Below are positions 1 through 7,793 of a stretch of DNA of 64,000 nt, one piece after another; positions within the stretch are counted from its first letter, which is position 1; every line of letters starts with the position of its first letter. The stretch covers positions 1-64,000 of the forward strand of contig NZ_SLZR01000012.1 in the NCBI RefSeq assembly GCF_004341165.1, read 5' to 3'. The notes under the pieces are model-generated. The model did no database searches and was not told the origin of the DNA. It was given only the letters and a program-made list of their open reading frames with translations. A program made the position numbers and the translations under genes. The stretch is from Reinekea marinisedimentorum. Its GTDB lineage: Bacteria > Pseudomonadota > Gammaproteobacteria > Pseudomonadales > Natronospirillaceae.

Positions 1-14
1 GTCTAATTCACTTC

Positions 15-254
15 TTGCCGGGAGCGAAAAAGACGGAGTATTGCAGGTCACCTCCATTTTTTGAATGTGTGTCGCACTTAGTTTATGAATTCGGCAAGGC
101 TAAGAAGGCAAATAAGAAGGACAGCCAGCTGATTATTCGTATCAGCGGAGCAGAGCGAGATGCTTTTGTTTCTCTGTGTGAAGATCTGGATACCAGCGCA
201 GCAAGAGAAGTTCGAAAATTTATTCGGGGTTTCATTAAAGAAAACTCAGAGTAA
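15..254 (+). CDS. small ribbon-helix-helix-like protein (start uncertain)
   Basis: The reading frame is open from the left window edge; 15 is a TTG, a GTG lies a little further in, and the true start may be outside the window. The last ~45 residues look like a complete small domain: a short beta strand (QLIIRIS), a helix (ERDAFVSLCEDLD) and a second helix (AAREVRKFIRGFIKE). This is the order and length of a CopG/Arc ribbon-helix-helix DNA-binding domain, so a small transcriptional regulator is the best guess. It lies just upstream of a lysine-rich micro-protein on the same strand. The fold is inferred from pattern only; the target is unknown. Confidence 0.5.
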   Translation: MPGAKKTEYCRSPPFFECVSHLVYEFGKAKKANKKDSQLIIRISGAERDAFVSLCEDLDTSAAREVRKFIRGFIKENSE

Positions 255-324
255 GTAACCGGCCAGCGGTGTCAGTCGTTAGCTGGGAAATTTAAATCGC
301 TGAAAGCGAAAATGGAGAAACAAC

Positions 325-438
325 ATGGCTTCTAAGAAAGTGAAAGCACTGAAAAAAGAAATTAAAGCCCGTAAAACCAAAGTTGCTAAGCAGGAAAGCA
401 AAATCAAAAAACTGAAAAAGGCACTGAAAAAAGCTTAA
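325..438 (+). CDS. 37-residue lysine-rich micro-protein
   Basis: ATG at 325 is preceded by a good ribosome-binding site (GGAG, 8 bases upstream) and the frame closes with TAA at 436-438. The product has 37 residues, of which 16 are lysine and one arginine. Leucine, isoleucine and valine recur at three- and four-residue intervals, as in an amphipathic or coiled-coil helix. There is no signal peptide or cysteine. It follows the RHH-like gene by 70 bases and may be cotranscribed. I do not recognise a family; a nucleic-acid-binding or RNA-chaperone-like basic peptide is possible. Because composition is so biased, homology searches will be weak. Confidence 0.55.
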   Translation: MASKKVKALKKEIKARKTKVAKQESKIKKLKKALKKA

Positions 439-531
439 TTCGTTTTTGAATTCCAGCCTGGCATCATTTGAATCACTATGGCTGTCAGGTTGGCTGTTGA
501 ATATTCGTCTTGTTCTTGCCGTCTTTAACGT

Positions 532-954
532 TCAGTTTAAGATTTTGGTTGCCGCCAGAAACTTCCCTTCATGCTTTTGCAACAGGTTGCCGCTGACCTT
601 GTAACCCAGTGCGACCGGGATAACCGCATTCAACGCGACTTTCAAAACCAACGGCAGGCCAGGCAGTGCTGCTTCGGTAAGCAGGGTGGCAAGCAATAGC
701 AACAGCAGGGTCGGTAAAAACAGCGCGGCAATGTAGCCAAGCAATGCCTGTTCGCTGCACTGCAGGGTAACCTTGTCTCCTACCGCCTGGTGTCCATCTG
801 CTTTGACTGTAATAGGGTCATTGCTTTCAGTAGGTTGCCATAACACCGCGCAGCTGTCTTTTTGAGCGCAATTGGCACAACCACCGCTGCGTGTCGCAGA
901 GAGTTTTACCTGGTTGTTGCTGTTTTCAATAATGGTTGCACTGACTGAAGCCAT
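532..954 (-). CDS. rseC: RseC/MucC-family (SoxR-reducing system) membrane protein
   Basis: The 140-residue protein has the RseC/MucC layout. A soluble N-terminal part carries clustered cysteines (GGCANCAQKDSCA, about residues 24-36), followed by two hydrophobic helices (about 88-108 and 113-133) separated by a short turn. Family members act either with the sigma-E anti-sigma factor or with the Rnf-like complex that reduces SoxR. The ATG at 954 has AGGA eight bases upstream. It lies 126 bases downstream of nif ferredoxin fdxB on the same strand, which makes a redox role beside nitrogenase electron supply plausible. The gap holds a long hairpin, so cotranscription is uncertain. No rseA/rseB or rnf genes are visible here. 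Confidence 0.8.
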   Translation of the reverse strand: MASVSATIIENSNNQVKLSATRSGGCANCAQKDSCAVLWQPTESNDPITVKADGHQAVGDKVTLQCSEQALLGYIAALFLPTLLLLLLATLLTEAALPGLPLVLKVALNAVIPVALGYKVSGNLLQKHEGKFLAATKILN

Positions 955-1015
955 AGGTCTTTCCTGTCTCTGTTGTCTTCTTAATAAGGCGATACGGGTG
1001 CCGGCACTCAGGTAA

Positions 1016-1070
1016 AACTGGCGGGGAATGGATGTTACACGAAGTGTGTACAGGCATTCCAGGCCAGCTT
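1016..1070. other. long imperfect hairpin between fdxB and rseC
   Basis: About 55 bases fold back on themselves: AACTGGC pairs with GCCAGCTT at the base, GGAATG with CATTCC in the middle and ACAC with GTGT around a GAA loop. It lies directly after the fdxB stop. There is no T-tract on the minus strand, so it is not a standard intrinsic terminator; it may be an RNA 3'-end stabiliser or a degenerate palindromic repeat. Confidence 0.5.
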
Positions 1071-1080
1071 ACCCCGGTGT

Positions 1081-1380
1081 TTAGGCGGCCAGCTCACTCG
1101 CCTTGGTGTGCGTATGGCAATTCTTCGGGCAAACGCGCGAGCACGAGCCGCAACCGATGCAATCGCCTTCGTCTTTTAATTCCATAACCATGACCACATC
1201 GTCTTCCAGATCATCGTACATGTCGTCGTCTTCATCTATTTCACGCTCAACCAGATCAAATACATCGCGTGGGCAAACTTTGTAGCATCGGCCGCAGCCA
1301 ATACAGGTTTGCTGATTAATATCGGTAACAAATTCCGGTTCCCAGGGTGTGCCGGAGCGGGTGAGTGATTGAGTCGTCAT
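1081..1380 (-). CDS. fdxB: nif-specific ferredoxin III (two [4Fe-4S] clusters)
   Basis: Two ferredoxin cluster motifs are visible: CIGCGRCYKVCP and CIGCGSCSRVCPKNC, separated by a very acidic linker rich in Asp and Glu. This is the arrangement of the nif-associated ferredoxin III (FdxB), a low-potential electron carrier linked to FeMo-cofactor assembly or nitrogenase electron supply. The frame extends upstream to 1425 and overlaps nifX, but the ATG at 1380 gives a conventional N-terminus (MTTQSL) and has AGGA at suitable distance, so I chose it (99 residues). It is the last clear gene of the nifE-nifN-nifX-fdxB unit. Confidence 0.9.
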   Translation of the reverse strand: MTTQSLTRSGTPWEPEFVTDINQQTCIGCGRCYKVCPRDVFDLVEREIDEDDDMYDDLEDDVVMVMELKDEGDCIGCGSCSRVCPKNCHTHTKASELAA

Positions 1381-1415
1381 CGTTGTTTCAGTCCTGTTTT
1401 TTGTAGTTTGCTTGG

Positions 1416-1904
1416 TTATTCCCAATCTTCATCCAAAAGCTCGAGCATTTTCTCTCGCTTATCGGACAGTTGAGATTTTGTTTTATTAAGTTGGCTCAGC
1501 CAGCCGGTACGAGCTGTCTTTCGATCCTGATTTATAGCGGCCAGCAATTGCTTAATGTTGGTGTCGCTCTCTACGATGATCGGTTGTATTTTCTTCTGCA
1601 GCAGTTGCTGCACTGCTGAAGGGCCAACAGCATTGCTGTACACCGCATTGCAGCCCGCTAAGGCGTTTATGCGGCTGATCAGTTTGTTCTGGCTGTGCTT
1701 ACGGTCGGTTGCCGGGTATTCAATAGCCTTCTGCAAATGCCATTCATTCTTGATGAGCGCAAAAATCAGAAAGTTAGTTGCAGTACCGAAATGTTCATTC
1801 ACATAAAGCCGGTCGCTGGTGGCAACGGCAATTCGCCCGCTGACTTCAGTTTCGTCAATGGCATCCACTAGCTGCAGTGATCTGTCTGGTTGTTGAATGT
1901 TCAT
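1416..1904 (-). CDS. nifX: NifX, FeMo-cofactor precursor carrier
   Basis: The protein has the dinitrogenase iron-molybdenum cofactor-binding fold. A strand opens with RIAVATSDR, followed by the signature VNEHFGTATNFLIF, and the domain ends with a region typical of NifX/NifY/VnfX. NifX binds NifB-co and other FeMo-co precursors and passes them to the NifEN scaffold. It lies directly downstream of nifN on the same strand, as in Azotobacter and related diazotrophs. The frame reaches 1922, but the ATG at 1904 has GGGAG upstream and is preferred (162 residues). Its 3' end lies 35 bases before the fdxB start. Confidence 0.9.
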   Translation of the reverse strand: MNIQQPDRSLQLVDAIDETEVSGRIAVATSDRLYVNEHFGTATNFLIFALIKNEWHLQKAIEYPATDRKHSQNKLISRINALAGCNAVYSNAVGPSAVQQLLQKKIQPIIVESDTNIKQLLAAINQDRKTARTGWLSQLNKTKSQLSDKREKMLELLDEDWE

Positions 1905-1928
1905 AGCATTTATCTCCCGCAATACCGG

Positions 1929-3290
1929 TTATTTAACCGGTATAACTTCTTCTGGCCTGAAACGGTACGGGCTGTAAAACGGTTTAACCTCGTCGTGGTG
2001 GTTATCCAGCATCAGGTTGCCCAGCGTACTGAGCAGGGCGCGCGCGCCCTGATAACCGACCTGTTGCTGGTGCGCAGCGCCGAAGCGGTCATGGCTGGGC
2101 AAACCGGCACGCAGTACCGGAACTTTGTCTGCAAAAAATTCGGCACAATGGGTGTTGCCGATCAGAAAATCGGTTTCACCGACAACGTCATCTAAATCTG
2201 AATGGTCGCCAACAACGATTGTTTCTGCATGGGCTTTTTTCAGGTATGCGCTGGGCGTCGCGGTAACCCCAAGTTTGACGAAGCTGCCTGCTTCCTGCAG
2301 CAGCGCGTCGAAACCTAAAAGCAAATCAGATTCCAGTGCCAGTGCCGTGTTGGTGGTGGATAGCACGAAGTGAGTGTCCAGCAGTGAATCCTGCAAGCGC
2401 TGTCGGGCGCGATTAATAAAGGGTGCCACGGGCTTCTGTGTCAGCTGTGCCAACTGAAAGATAAATTCGTCCGTCGCTTCAAGGCCCATCAGGTGAGCAA
2501 ACTTGAAGCAAGGAATGTTGAACTGCTGCTCCAGCCAGGTGCCGGTTTTAAACAGGCTCTCGCCTATTACGAACGTTGCGGCACTTTTGTACATGGCGGA
2601 AATATCTGCAACGTGGCAACCGCCGGTACTGGTCGGGCTGAAGTCATCCTCTTCCAGGTGTCCATCGAGAGAGCTCGAAAGATCGGGTACGAAAATGGCT
2701 TCAAGGCCGAACGATTCGGTATAGCCCTTAAGTATTTCGACATCCGCTGTGGTCAACGCAGAAGAGCAGAGAACGTTAATCTGATTGGCAACTTTCTCAC
2801 CCACCGGCTGGGTTTTGTTCAGGGTTTTTACGTAGGCATCGACCGTTGCAGCAAAGCCGGATTGCAGCGAGCCGATAAAGTCAGGGCTGGAAACGGTAAT
2901 AATTTTAACGTGTGAAAACTCCGGGTAGGCCTTGTAGAAATCGCGGACGTTGCGCTCTAAATCGCAACCCTGAAGTTCCGTCAAACCGGTCGACATCAGG
3001 GTAATGGCTTGCGGGTTGTGTTTTTCACACAACAATTGCAGTGCCTGAGCGATGTTGTCATCTGCACCCATCACGGCCGCTATCTGGTCTACCGCCGTAT
3101 TCTGAATGGGCATCGGCTCACGGAAGTGCTGAATCAGGAACACCTTGGCAAAGGCGCCGCACCCTTGCGAGCCATGCATCAGTGGAATGCAGCCCTCAAT
3201 ACCCATACTGGCAAGGCTGGCACCGGTGGCCTGACTGGTTTTCAGTGGGCGGTCGGCCAGAGGTTTTTTATTGCGGAGTAGTTGAGCCAT
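1929..3290 (-). CDS. nifN: NifN, FeMo-cofactor assembly scaffold subunit
   Basis: This 453-residue protein resembles the nitrogenase beta subunit but lacks its long N-terminal extension, as expected for NifN. Near the N-terminus it carries GIEGCIPLMHGSQGCGAF, whose two cysteines match cluster-ligand positions in this superfamily. Later it has the nitrogenase-type motif STGLTELQG. NifE and NifN form a tetramer on which NifB-co is matured to FeMo-co. The gene starts two bases after the nifE stop, so the two are almost certainly translationally coupled; nifX follows 24 bases after its stop. Confidence 0.95.
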   Translation of the reverse strand: MAQLLRNKKPLADRPLKTSQATGASLASMGIEGCIPLMHGSQGCGAFAKVFLIQHFREPMPIQNTAVDQIAAVMGADDNIAQALQLLCEKHNPQAITLMSTGLTELQGCDLERNVRDFYKAYPEFSHVKIITVSSPDFIGSLQSGFAATVDAYVKTLNKTQPVGEKVANQINVLCSSALTTADVEILKGYTESFGLEAIFVPDLSSSLDGHLEEDDFSPTSTGGCHVADISAMYKSAATFVIGESLFKTGTWLEQQFNIPCFKFAHLMGLEATDEFIFQLAQLTQKPVAPFINRARQRLQDSLLDTHFVLSTTNTALALESDLLLGFDALLQEAGSFVKLGVTATPSAYLKKAHAETIVVGDHSDLDDVVGETDFLIGNTHCAEFFADKVPVLRAGLPSHDRFGAAHQQQVGYQGARALLSTLGNLMLDNHHDEVKPFYSPYRFRPEEVIPVK

Positions 3291-3292
3291 GG

Positions 3293-4729
3293 TTACAGCG
3301 CTCCTGTTTTAATTTCGGTTGTGGCGACTGGCTGGGTTTCTGCCGGTTTGGGCGTTTCATGCCAGGGGGCTGCTTTGCGTGCCAGCGACCAAACCGGGCT
3401 TTCCAGTGTACGGCACAGCTCTTTAGCGAGCGTGATCATGCCTTCGTAGCCGGCATAGGCATGGTGGCGTTCCTGATTGATATCCAGGAAGGGCAGTTTG
3501 GCTTTAACCGCGGTGTACATGTTGCGGCCGCCGGCAATGAGGATGTCGGCGTTGTTCATGCGTGCAACCTTCAGCAGGTTGGTTGCGCCGCCACTTTCCA
3601 TCATGTGGGCATCTTCACCCATAATTTCTTTAATGCGGGCCTTGTCGGCTTCGGTGGATTTCTTGGTGCCGGTTGCTACGACTTCAATACCCAACTCATT
3701 TAATGCGCTGACCACTGACCAGGATTTTACGCCACCGGTATAGAGCAGGGCTTTTTTACCTTGCAGGCGTTCTTTGTACGGCTTAAGTGCTTCGCGTACG
3801 CGCTCTTCTTCGCGCTGAATCAGCTGTTCAGTTTGCTGGCTGAGAATCGGGTCACTCATAAAGCCGGCAAACTGGCGCAGAGCCTTGCTGGTGTCTTCAA
3901 TGCCGTAAAAGCTGCCTTCAAACCAGGGGATATCCCAGCCTTCCTGGAGTTTACGGGCCACGTTTATCTGCGCGCGCGAGCAAACCACCATGGCGGCATC
4001 GGCGCGGTGCATGGTTTGAATCTCGTGGAACTGGGTGTCTCCGGCCAGGCAAGACAGCAACCGGTAGCCGAGTTCGGCAAACAGTGGTGCGACATGCCAG
4101 TATTCGCCGGCAATGTTGTATTCGCCAATCAGTACAATATCGTGAACAGGCTGAGCAGGTCGGTGCAGCATCATTGGCTTTTGCGGTGGTTCAGCAGTGC
4201 CGACCACCTTATCAACCATCACTTCGCCGGCGATGCGGTTACCGAGGTTTTTACTGCCATAGAAGCCAGCGGCATCGACAGAAATGACCGGGCGATGCCA
4301 TTTTTCTTCGGCCAATTTGCAGATGGCATCGACATCGTTACCTTCCAGTGCCGGCACACAGGTCATGTAGACAAATACTGCCGGAGGGTCGTATTGCTCG
4401 ACTACCTGTTTGATGGAGTGCAGCAGGCGCTTTTCGGCGCGGCCCATGATGACATCCTGCTCATTGAGGTCGGTAGTGAAGCCATGACGAAACAGATTAT
4501 CACCGTGAGCACGGGTACCTCGGTTGTTCCAGCTGTTGCCGGCGCAAGCAATAGGGCCGTGAACAATATGGGCAACATTGGCAATGGGCAGCAGCGAGAT
4601 TTGCGCACCGTCGAAACTGCAGCCGCCGGCCGTATTACCCGGGACCGGTCGCGCACAACCGCTTTTCTCGCCCTTGTTGTGGTCGCATGCCGGTTCGTCC
4701 ATCAGTTCACGAATGTCGCTCTGTTTCAT
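3293..4729 (-). CDS. nifE: NifE, FeMo-cofactor assembly scaffold subunit
   Basis: The protein (about 478 residues) matches NifE. It has an N-terminal cysteine cluster (C15, C25, C37), then [11 protein letters not shown] with a superfamily cysteine, [13 protein letters not shown], and [11 protein letters not shown], which resembles the cofactor region of NifD. It pairs with NifN to make the FeMo-co assembly scaffold. A TTG two codons upstream also fits the frame, but the ATG at 4729 is better placed behind an AGGT. It is the first gene of nifENX-fdxB and lies 24 bases from the +1 predicted by the -24/-12 promoter at 4764-4779. Confidence 0.95.
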   Translation of the reverse strand: MKQSDIRELMDEPACDHNKGEKSGCARPVPGNTAGGCSFDGAQISLLPIANVAHIVHGPIACAGNSWNNRGTRAHGDNLFRHGFTTDLNEQDVIMGRAEKRLLHSIKQVVEQYDPPAVFVYMTCVPALEGNDVDAICKLAEEKWHRPVISVDAAGFYGSKNLGNRIAGEVMVDKVVGTAEPPQKPMMLHRPAQPVHDIVLIGEYNIAGEYWHVAPLFAELGYRLLSCLAGDTQFHEIQTMHRADAAMVVCSRAQINVARKLQEGWDIPWFEGSFYGIEDTSKALRQFAGFMSDPILSQQTEQLIQREEERVREALKPYKERLQGKKALLYTGGVKSWSVVSALNELGIEVVATGTKKSTEADKARIKEIMGEDAHMMESGGATNLLKVARMNNADILIAGGRNMYTAVKAKLPFLDINQERHHAYAGYEGMITLAKELCRTLESPVWSLARKAAPWHETPKPAETQPVATTEIKTGAL

Positions 4730-4763
4730 TGCCAATTACCTGAAAAGTATTCGAATTGGCTGA

Positions 4764-4779
4764 TGCAATGCGCTTGCCA
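4764..4779 (-). promoter_or_regulatory. sigma-54 (-24/-12) promoter of nifE operon
   Basis: On the minus strand the sequence reads TGGCAAGCGCATTGCA. The invariant GG and GC are 10 bases apart and both boxes are near consensus (TGGCAnG, TTGCA). The predicted +1 is near 4753, leaving a 24-base leader before nifE. Confidence 0.85.
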
Positions 4780-4811
4780 AGGCTAAGTTATTGATTTTTA
4801 GGGGTTTGCTT

Positions 4812-4827
4812 TGTAGTGAATGCGACA
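4812..4827. promoter_or_regulatory. NifA upstream activator site for nifE
   Basis: The sequence fits TGT-N10-ACA and is extended to a six-base perfect inverted repeat, CTTTGT...ACAAAG. It is centred about 67 bases upstream of the predicted nifE start, nearer than usual for NifA sites, which are often at -100 to -150. A second inverted repeat, TTGTCG-N5-CGACAA at 4845-4861 (about -100), has nine rather than ten bases between TGT and ACA. Confidence 0.65.
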
Positions 4828-4883
4828 AAGACGGTGCTAATGTCTTGTCGCATGCCGACAAATCAGGCTCATCATGGCGGGTT

Positions 4884-4912
4884 TTGAAATTGCCGGTCAG
4901 TCAGCGTATGAT
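4884..4912 (+). promoter_or_regulatory. sigma-70-type promoter for the Hsp70-like gene
   Basis: TTGAAA at 4884-4889 and TATGAT at 4907-4912 are separated by 17 bases, about 30 bases before the ATG at 4943. This is close to a housekeeping consensus and suggests the gene is expressed independently of the divergent nif promoter. Confidence 0.55.
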
Positions 4913-4942
4913 CGCCGGCTTTTTTCGCAGGGTGGTTAAATT

Positions 4943-6226
4943 ATGTCCATTTGTGGTCTGGATTTCGGCACATCAAATTCAACGGTATCGCTGCTAAATG
5001 ACAGCAACGTGCAAATGGTGCCGCTGGAGCAAAATCCGCTGAGCGGGCAGATGGAAACCACGCTGCCCAGTGCGCTGTTTTTTGATTTTGAAGACGACAC
5101 CATCAGCTTCGGTCGCGAAGCCATTGCACAGTATACCGATGGCGATTTCGGCCGGCTGATGCGCTCCATGAAGAATATTCTGGGTTCGTCCAACATGGCC
5201 GAAGGCACTCAGGTGAAGGCGACGATGTACAGCTTTGATGACATCATCCGGTTTTTCATACAGAGCCTGAAAGAGCGCACAGAAGCTTTCGCCGGCTATG
5301 AAGTGAGCTCCGTGGTGTTGGGTCGCCCGGTACATTTCAACGATGATGATGCGGCGCTCGATGCGGAAGCAGAATCCCGCCTGGCGGCCATTGCCAAATC
5401 CATCGGCTTTAAGGATGTTTCGTTCCAGTTTGAGCCCATCGCCGCCGCATACGATTACGAGCAGCAGATCCGCGGTGAAGAACTGGCGCTGATTATTGAT
5501 ATGGGCGGTGGTACATCTGACTTCACGCTGATGCGTTTAAGCCCGGAGCAGCGGGGCAAGGCGGATCGGACGGCAGATATTCTCGGCCATCACGGCATTC
5601 ACATTGGTGGTACTGACTTCGACCGTCACCTGAGCCTGCAAACGGTTATGCCTCATCTGGGCCTGGGCACGCCTTACAAAGATAAGCCCAACCTGACGAT
5701 GCCACGACATTATTATGTCGATTTGGCCACCTGGCATGTGATCCATCGCCTGTACGAACCCAAGGTGCTGCGTGATATTGCCGAGCTGACTTTGCAGGCA
5801 AAAGATTCGCTGGCACTGAAACGCATGGCCGACGTGTTGAAGAATAAGCAAGGGCACCGCCTGGCAGGGCTGGTTGAGCATGCCAAAATAGAGCTTTCAG
5901 ATTCACCGGATTACTTTATTGACTTGGGTTTTATTGAATCTGCCAGTGCCGGGCTTGCGCACCTGCCGGTTACTCAGCTAAACCTGGAACAGGCCGTACA
6001 CAGCGATGTTGAAAGAGTCATTCAGGCTGCAGAAGAGTCGTTAACCCTTGCCGGACTGAAAAAACAGCAGGTAACCACGCTGTTTACCACGGGCGGTTCT
6101 ACTGCTTTACCAGTGGTGCAGAAGCGGGTTCGTGAAACCTTCCCGAATGCCAACCTGGTTGCCGGTGATCTGTTTAATAGTGTGGGGGCCGGCTTGGTGT
6201 TGGAAGCGCAGCGCCGCTACTGTTAA
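4943..6226 (+). CDS. YegD-like Hsp70-family protein
   Basis: The protein has the actin/Hsp70 ATPase core: phosphate-1 motif GLDFGTSNSTVSL at residues 4-16, phosphate-2 motif IIDMGGGTSDFTL near residue 186, and an adenosine-type motif TTGGSTALPVV near residue 385. At 427 residues it is about the length of E. coli YegD and lacks the substrate-binding and lid domains of DnaK. Its role is therefore uncertain. It is divergent from nifE across 213 bases; the context suggests, but does not show, a link to nitrogenase assembly. It has its own sigma-70-like promoter. Confidence 0.8.
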   Translation: MSICGLDFGTSNSTVSLLNDSNVQMVPLEQNPLSGQMETTLPSALFFDFEDDTISFGREAIAQYTDGDFGRLMRSMKNILGSSNMAEGTQVKATMYSFDDIIRFFIQSLKERTEAFAGYEVSSVVLGRPVHFNDDDAALDAEAESRLAAIAKSIGFKDVSFQFEPIAAAYDYEQQIRGEELALIIDMGGGTSDFTLMRLSPEQRGKADRTADILGHHGIHIGGTDFDRHLSLQTVMPHLGLGTPYKDKPNLTMPRHYYVDLATWHVIHRLYEPKVLRDIAELTLQAKDSLALKRMADVLKNKQGHRLAGLVEHAKIELSDSPDYFIDLGFIESASAGLAHLPVTQLNLEQAVHSDVERVIQAAEESLTLAGLKKQQVTTLFTTGGSTALPVVQKRVRETFPNANLVAGDLFNSVGAGLVLEAQRRYC

Positions 6227-6279
6227 CAGCAAATAATAGCGAAGATTTTGCACAAGCTCGCTTAACCGAAAACTGCTTG

Positions 6280-7512
6280 TCAGCCGTTGACCGTGGCTTT
6301 TTGTGCCGCACAGCGGCCAGCGAAATTCAATGCCTGCGGCGAAACACCGGCGGCCTGCAAAATAGTCGAAAGCTTATCGGAGATTTCCGTGAGCTCTTCA
6401 TTTGCCTGAGAGCTGGCAACAATGCCGGCTCCGGCACAGGCGGTCAGTGACTGGCCGTGCATTTCCGCGCAGCGGATAGCGATTGCCCATTCGCCATTGC
6501 CCTGCGCATCGCACCATCCCACCAGCCCGGTAAAGTAGCCGCGGCTGAAAGGCTCGCTTAACTGAATGTATTGATGAGCAGCGGCTAGTGGCTGGCCGCA
6601 AACCGCGGGTGTAGGGTGCAGCGCTGCAGCCAATTCCAGTACATGATGGTCGCCTGTCAGTGTGCCCTCTATAAGGGTAGACAGGTGCAGCATGGTGCCT
6701 GTGCTGATCACCGAGGGTGACCGGGGTACCGTGATGCGACGGGCGAAAGGCCGCAACGCCTGCTGCATGGCTGCGACGACGATAGCGTGCTCATGCCGGT
6801 CTTTGGGGCTGTTCAGCAGTGTTGCTTCCAGCTCACGATTTTGCTCGCTGTAACTGGCCCGCTTTCGGGAGCCTGCCAGGGGGTTCGCACTGAAGTGATC
6901 CGCCTGTTTGCGAATTAGCAGCTCCGGGCTGGAGCCGAGCAGCCATTTGCCCTGGCCTTGTACATCGCTCAGCGGTGCACAGAAATTGAAGGCTGACGGG
7001 TTCTTCTGAATCAGCGTGAGTAGCAGTTGCTCGGGTTGGAGCGGGTTAGTAAAACCAAGCGTCAGTGCTCGCGCCAGCACCACCTTTTGCAGCGTACCGC
7101 TTTGCATCTGTGCAATGGCACTTTTCACTGAATGTTTAAAGCTTTCCGCATCAGGCAGTGAAGTGACGGAAAGAAGCGGGTTTTCTGGCCAAAAATCAGG
7201 TGCAATCGGTGGTGTTAAGGGCTCGCTGATCAGAGTGTGCTGCGGTAAAACAAAGCGTGCTGGTGTACTTTCATTGAATGGAATCACACCAAAAGCGATT
7301 GGGTTATCGTGTCTGTCATGCCGCTGTGCCTGCAGCCAGTTGTTTACCGTAGCGGCCAGACGGGGTCGGCTCAGGGATTGCTGAAAACGGCTGCGTGCTC
7401 CGCAAGCCAGCATAGATACCGAGCTGTTGGAAAAAAAGAATGGACTGTCAGCACTCGGCCAATCGCGGATATGTTGGCACATTCGCGCAGTGCTAATGGT
7501 CTGTTCTGCCAT
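6280..7512 (-). CDS. menF: isochorismate synthase (MenF type)
   Basis: This 410-residue chorismate-binding enzyme converts chorismate to isochorismate. Visible hallmarks are the catalytic region KVVLARALTL, the substrate-binding stretch AGSRKRA, HEHAIVV, LHPTPAVCG, and the C-terminal IAIRCAEM followed by a Mg-binding glutamate region. Adjacency to a complete men operon favours the menaquinone role over a siderophore (EntC) role. The ATG at 7512 was used. The gene is transcribed divergently from menD, and its stop faces the Hsp70-like gene 53 bases away. Confidence 0.9.
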   Translation of the reverse strand: MAEQTISTARMCQHIRDWPSADSPFFFSNSSVSMLACGARSRFQQSLSRPRLAATVNNWLQAQRHDRHDNPIAFGVIPFNESTPARFVLPQHTLISEPLTPPIAPDFWPENPLLSVTSLPDAESFKHSVKSAIAQMQSGTLQKVVLARALTLGFTNPLQPEQLLLTLIQKNPSAFNFCAPLSDVQGQGKWLLGSSPELLIRKQADHFSANPLAGSRKRASYSEQNRELEATLLNSPKDRHEHAIVVAAMQQALRPFARRITVPRSPSVISTGTMLHLSTLIEGTLTGDHHVLELAAALHPTPAVCGQPLAAAHQYIQLSEPFSRGYFTGLVGWCDAQGNGEWAIAIRCAEMHGQSLTACAGAGIVASSQANEELTEISDKLSTILQAAGVSPQALNFAGRCAAQKATVNG

Positions 7513-7793
7513 GAAGGTCGTTCCGGTTTGAGGGTTGCTGACATCTGCCTTGTAGCTGCTCGGGTGAGCAGAGGCTGCTTATTTTACCATGAAGCATCAG
7601 AATGTCGCAGCGTGCACAGGGCGCAGGTTCGGTAGAGGCTCTGTTGCCTTGATCTCATAGCGTTATACTGTTTCGGCAGTCTTAACAAAAACAGCTGAAT
7701 CCGCTAACCTCTGGCGCATTTAGGCGAGTGCGCTTCATCTCCTTCGCGGCAGACCAGCAGCGGCGAATAAAAACCGGAAACCGATTCATAAAC

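Noticed and set aside
3041-4786. Long plus-strand frames opposite nifN and nifE
   Set aside because: They are complementary-frame shadows of clearly recognised nif genes, with no ribosome-binding sites or family signatures.
4845-4861. Second NifA site upstream of nifE
   Set aside because: The inverted repeat TTGTCG...CGACAA has nine bases between TGT and ACA instead of ten, so I did not list it as a NifA site.
4876-4894. Sigma-54 promoter for the Hsp70-like gene
   Set aside because: TGGCGGG and TTGC occur, but GG and GC are 14 bases apart, which does not fit the required spacing.
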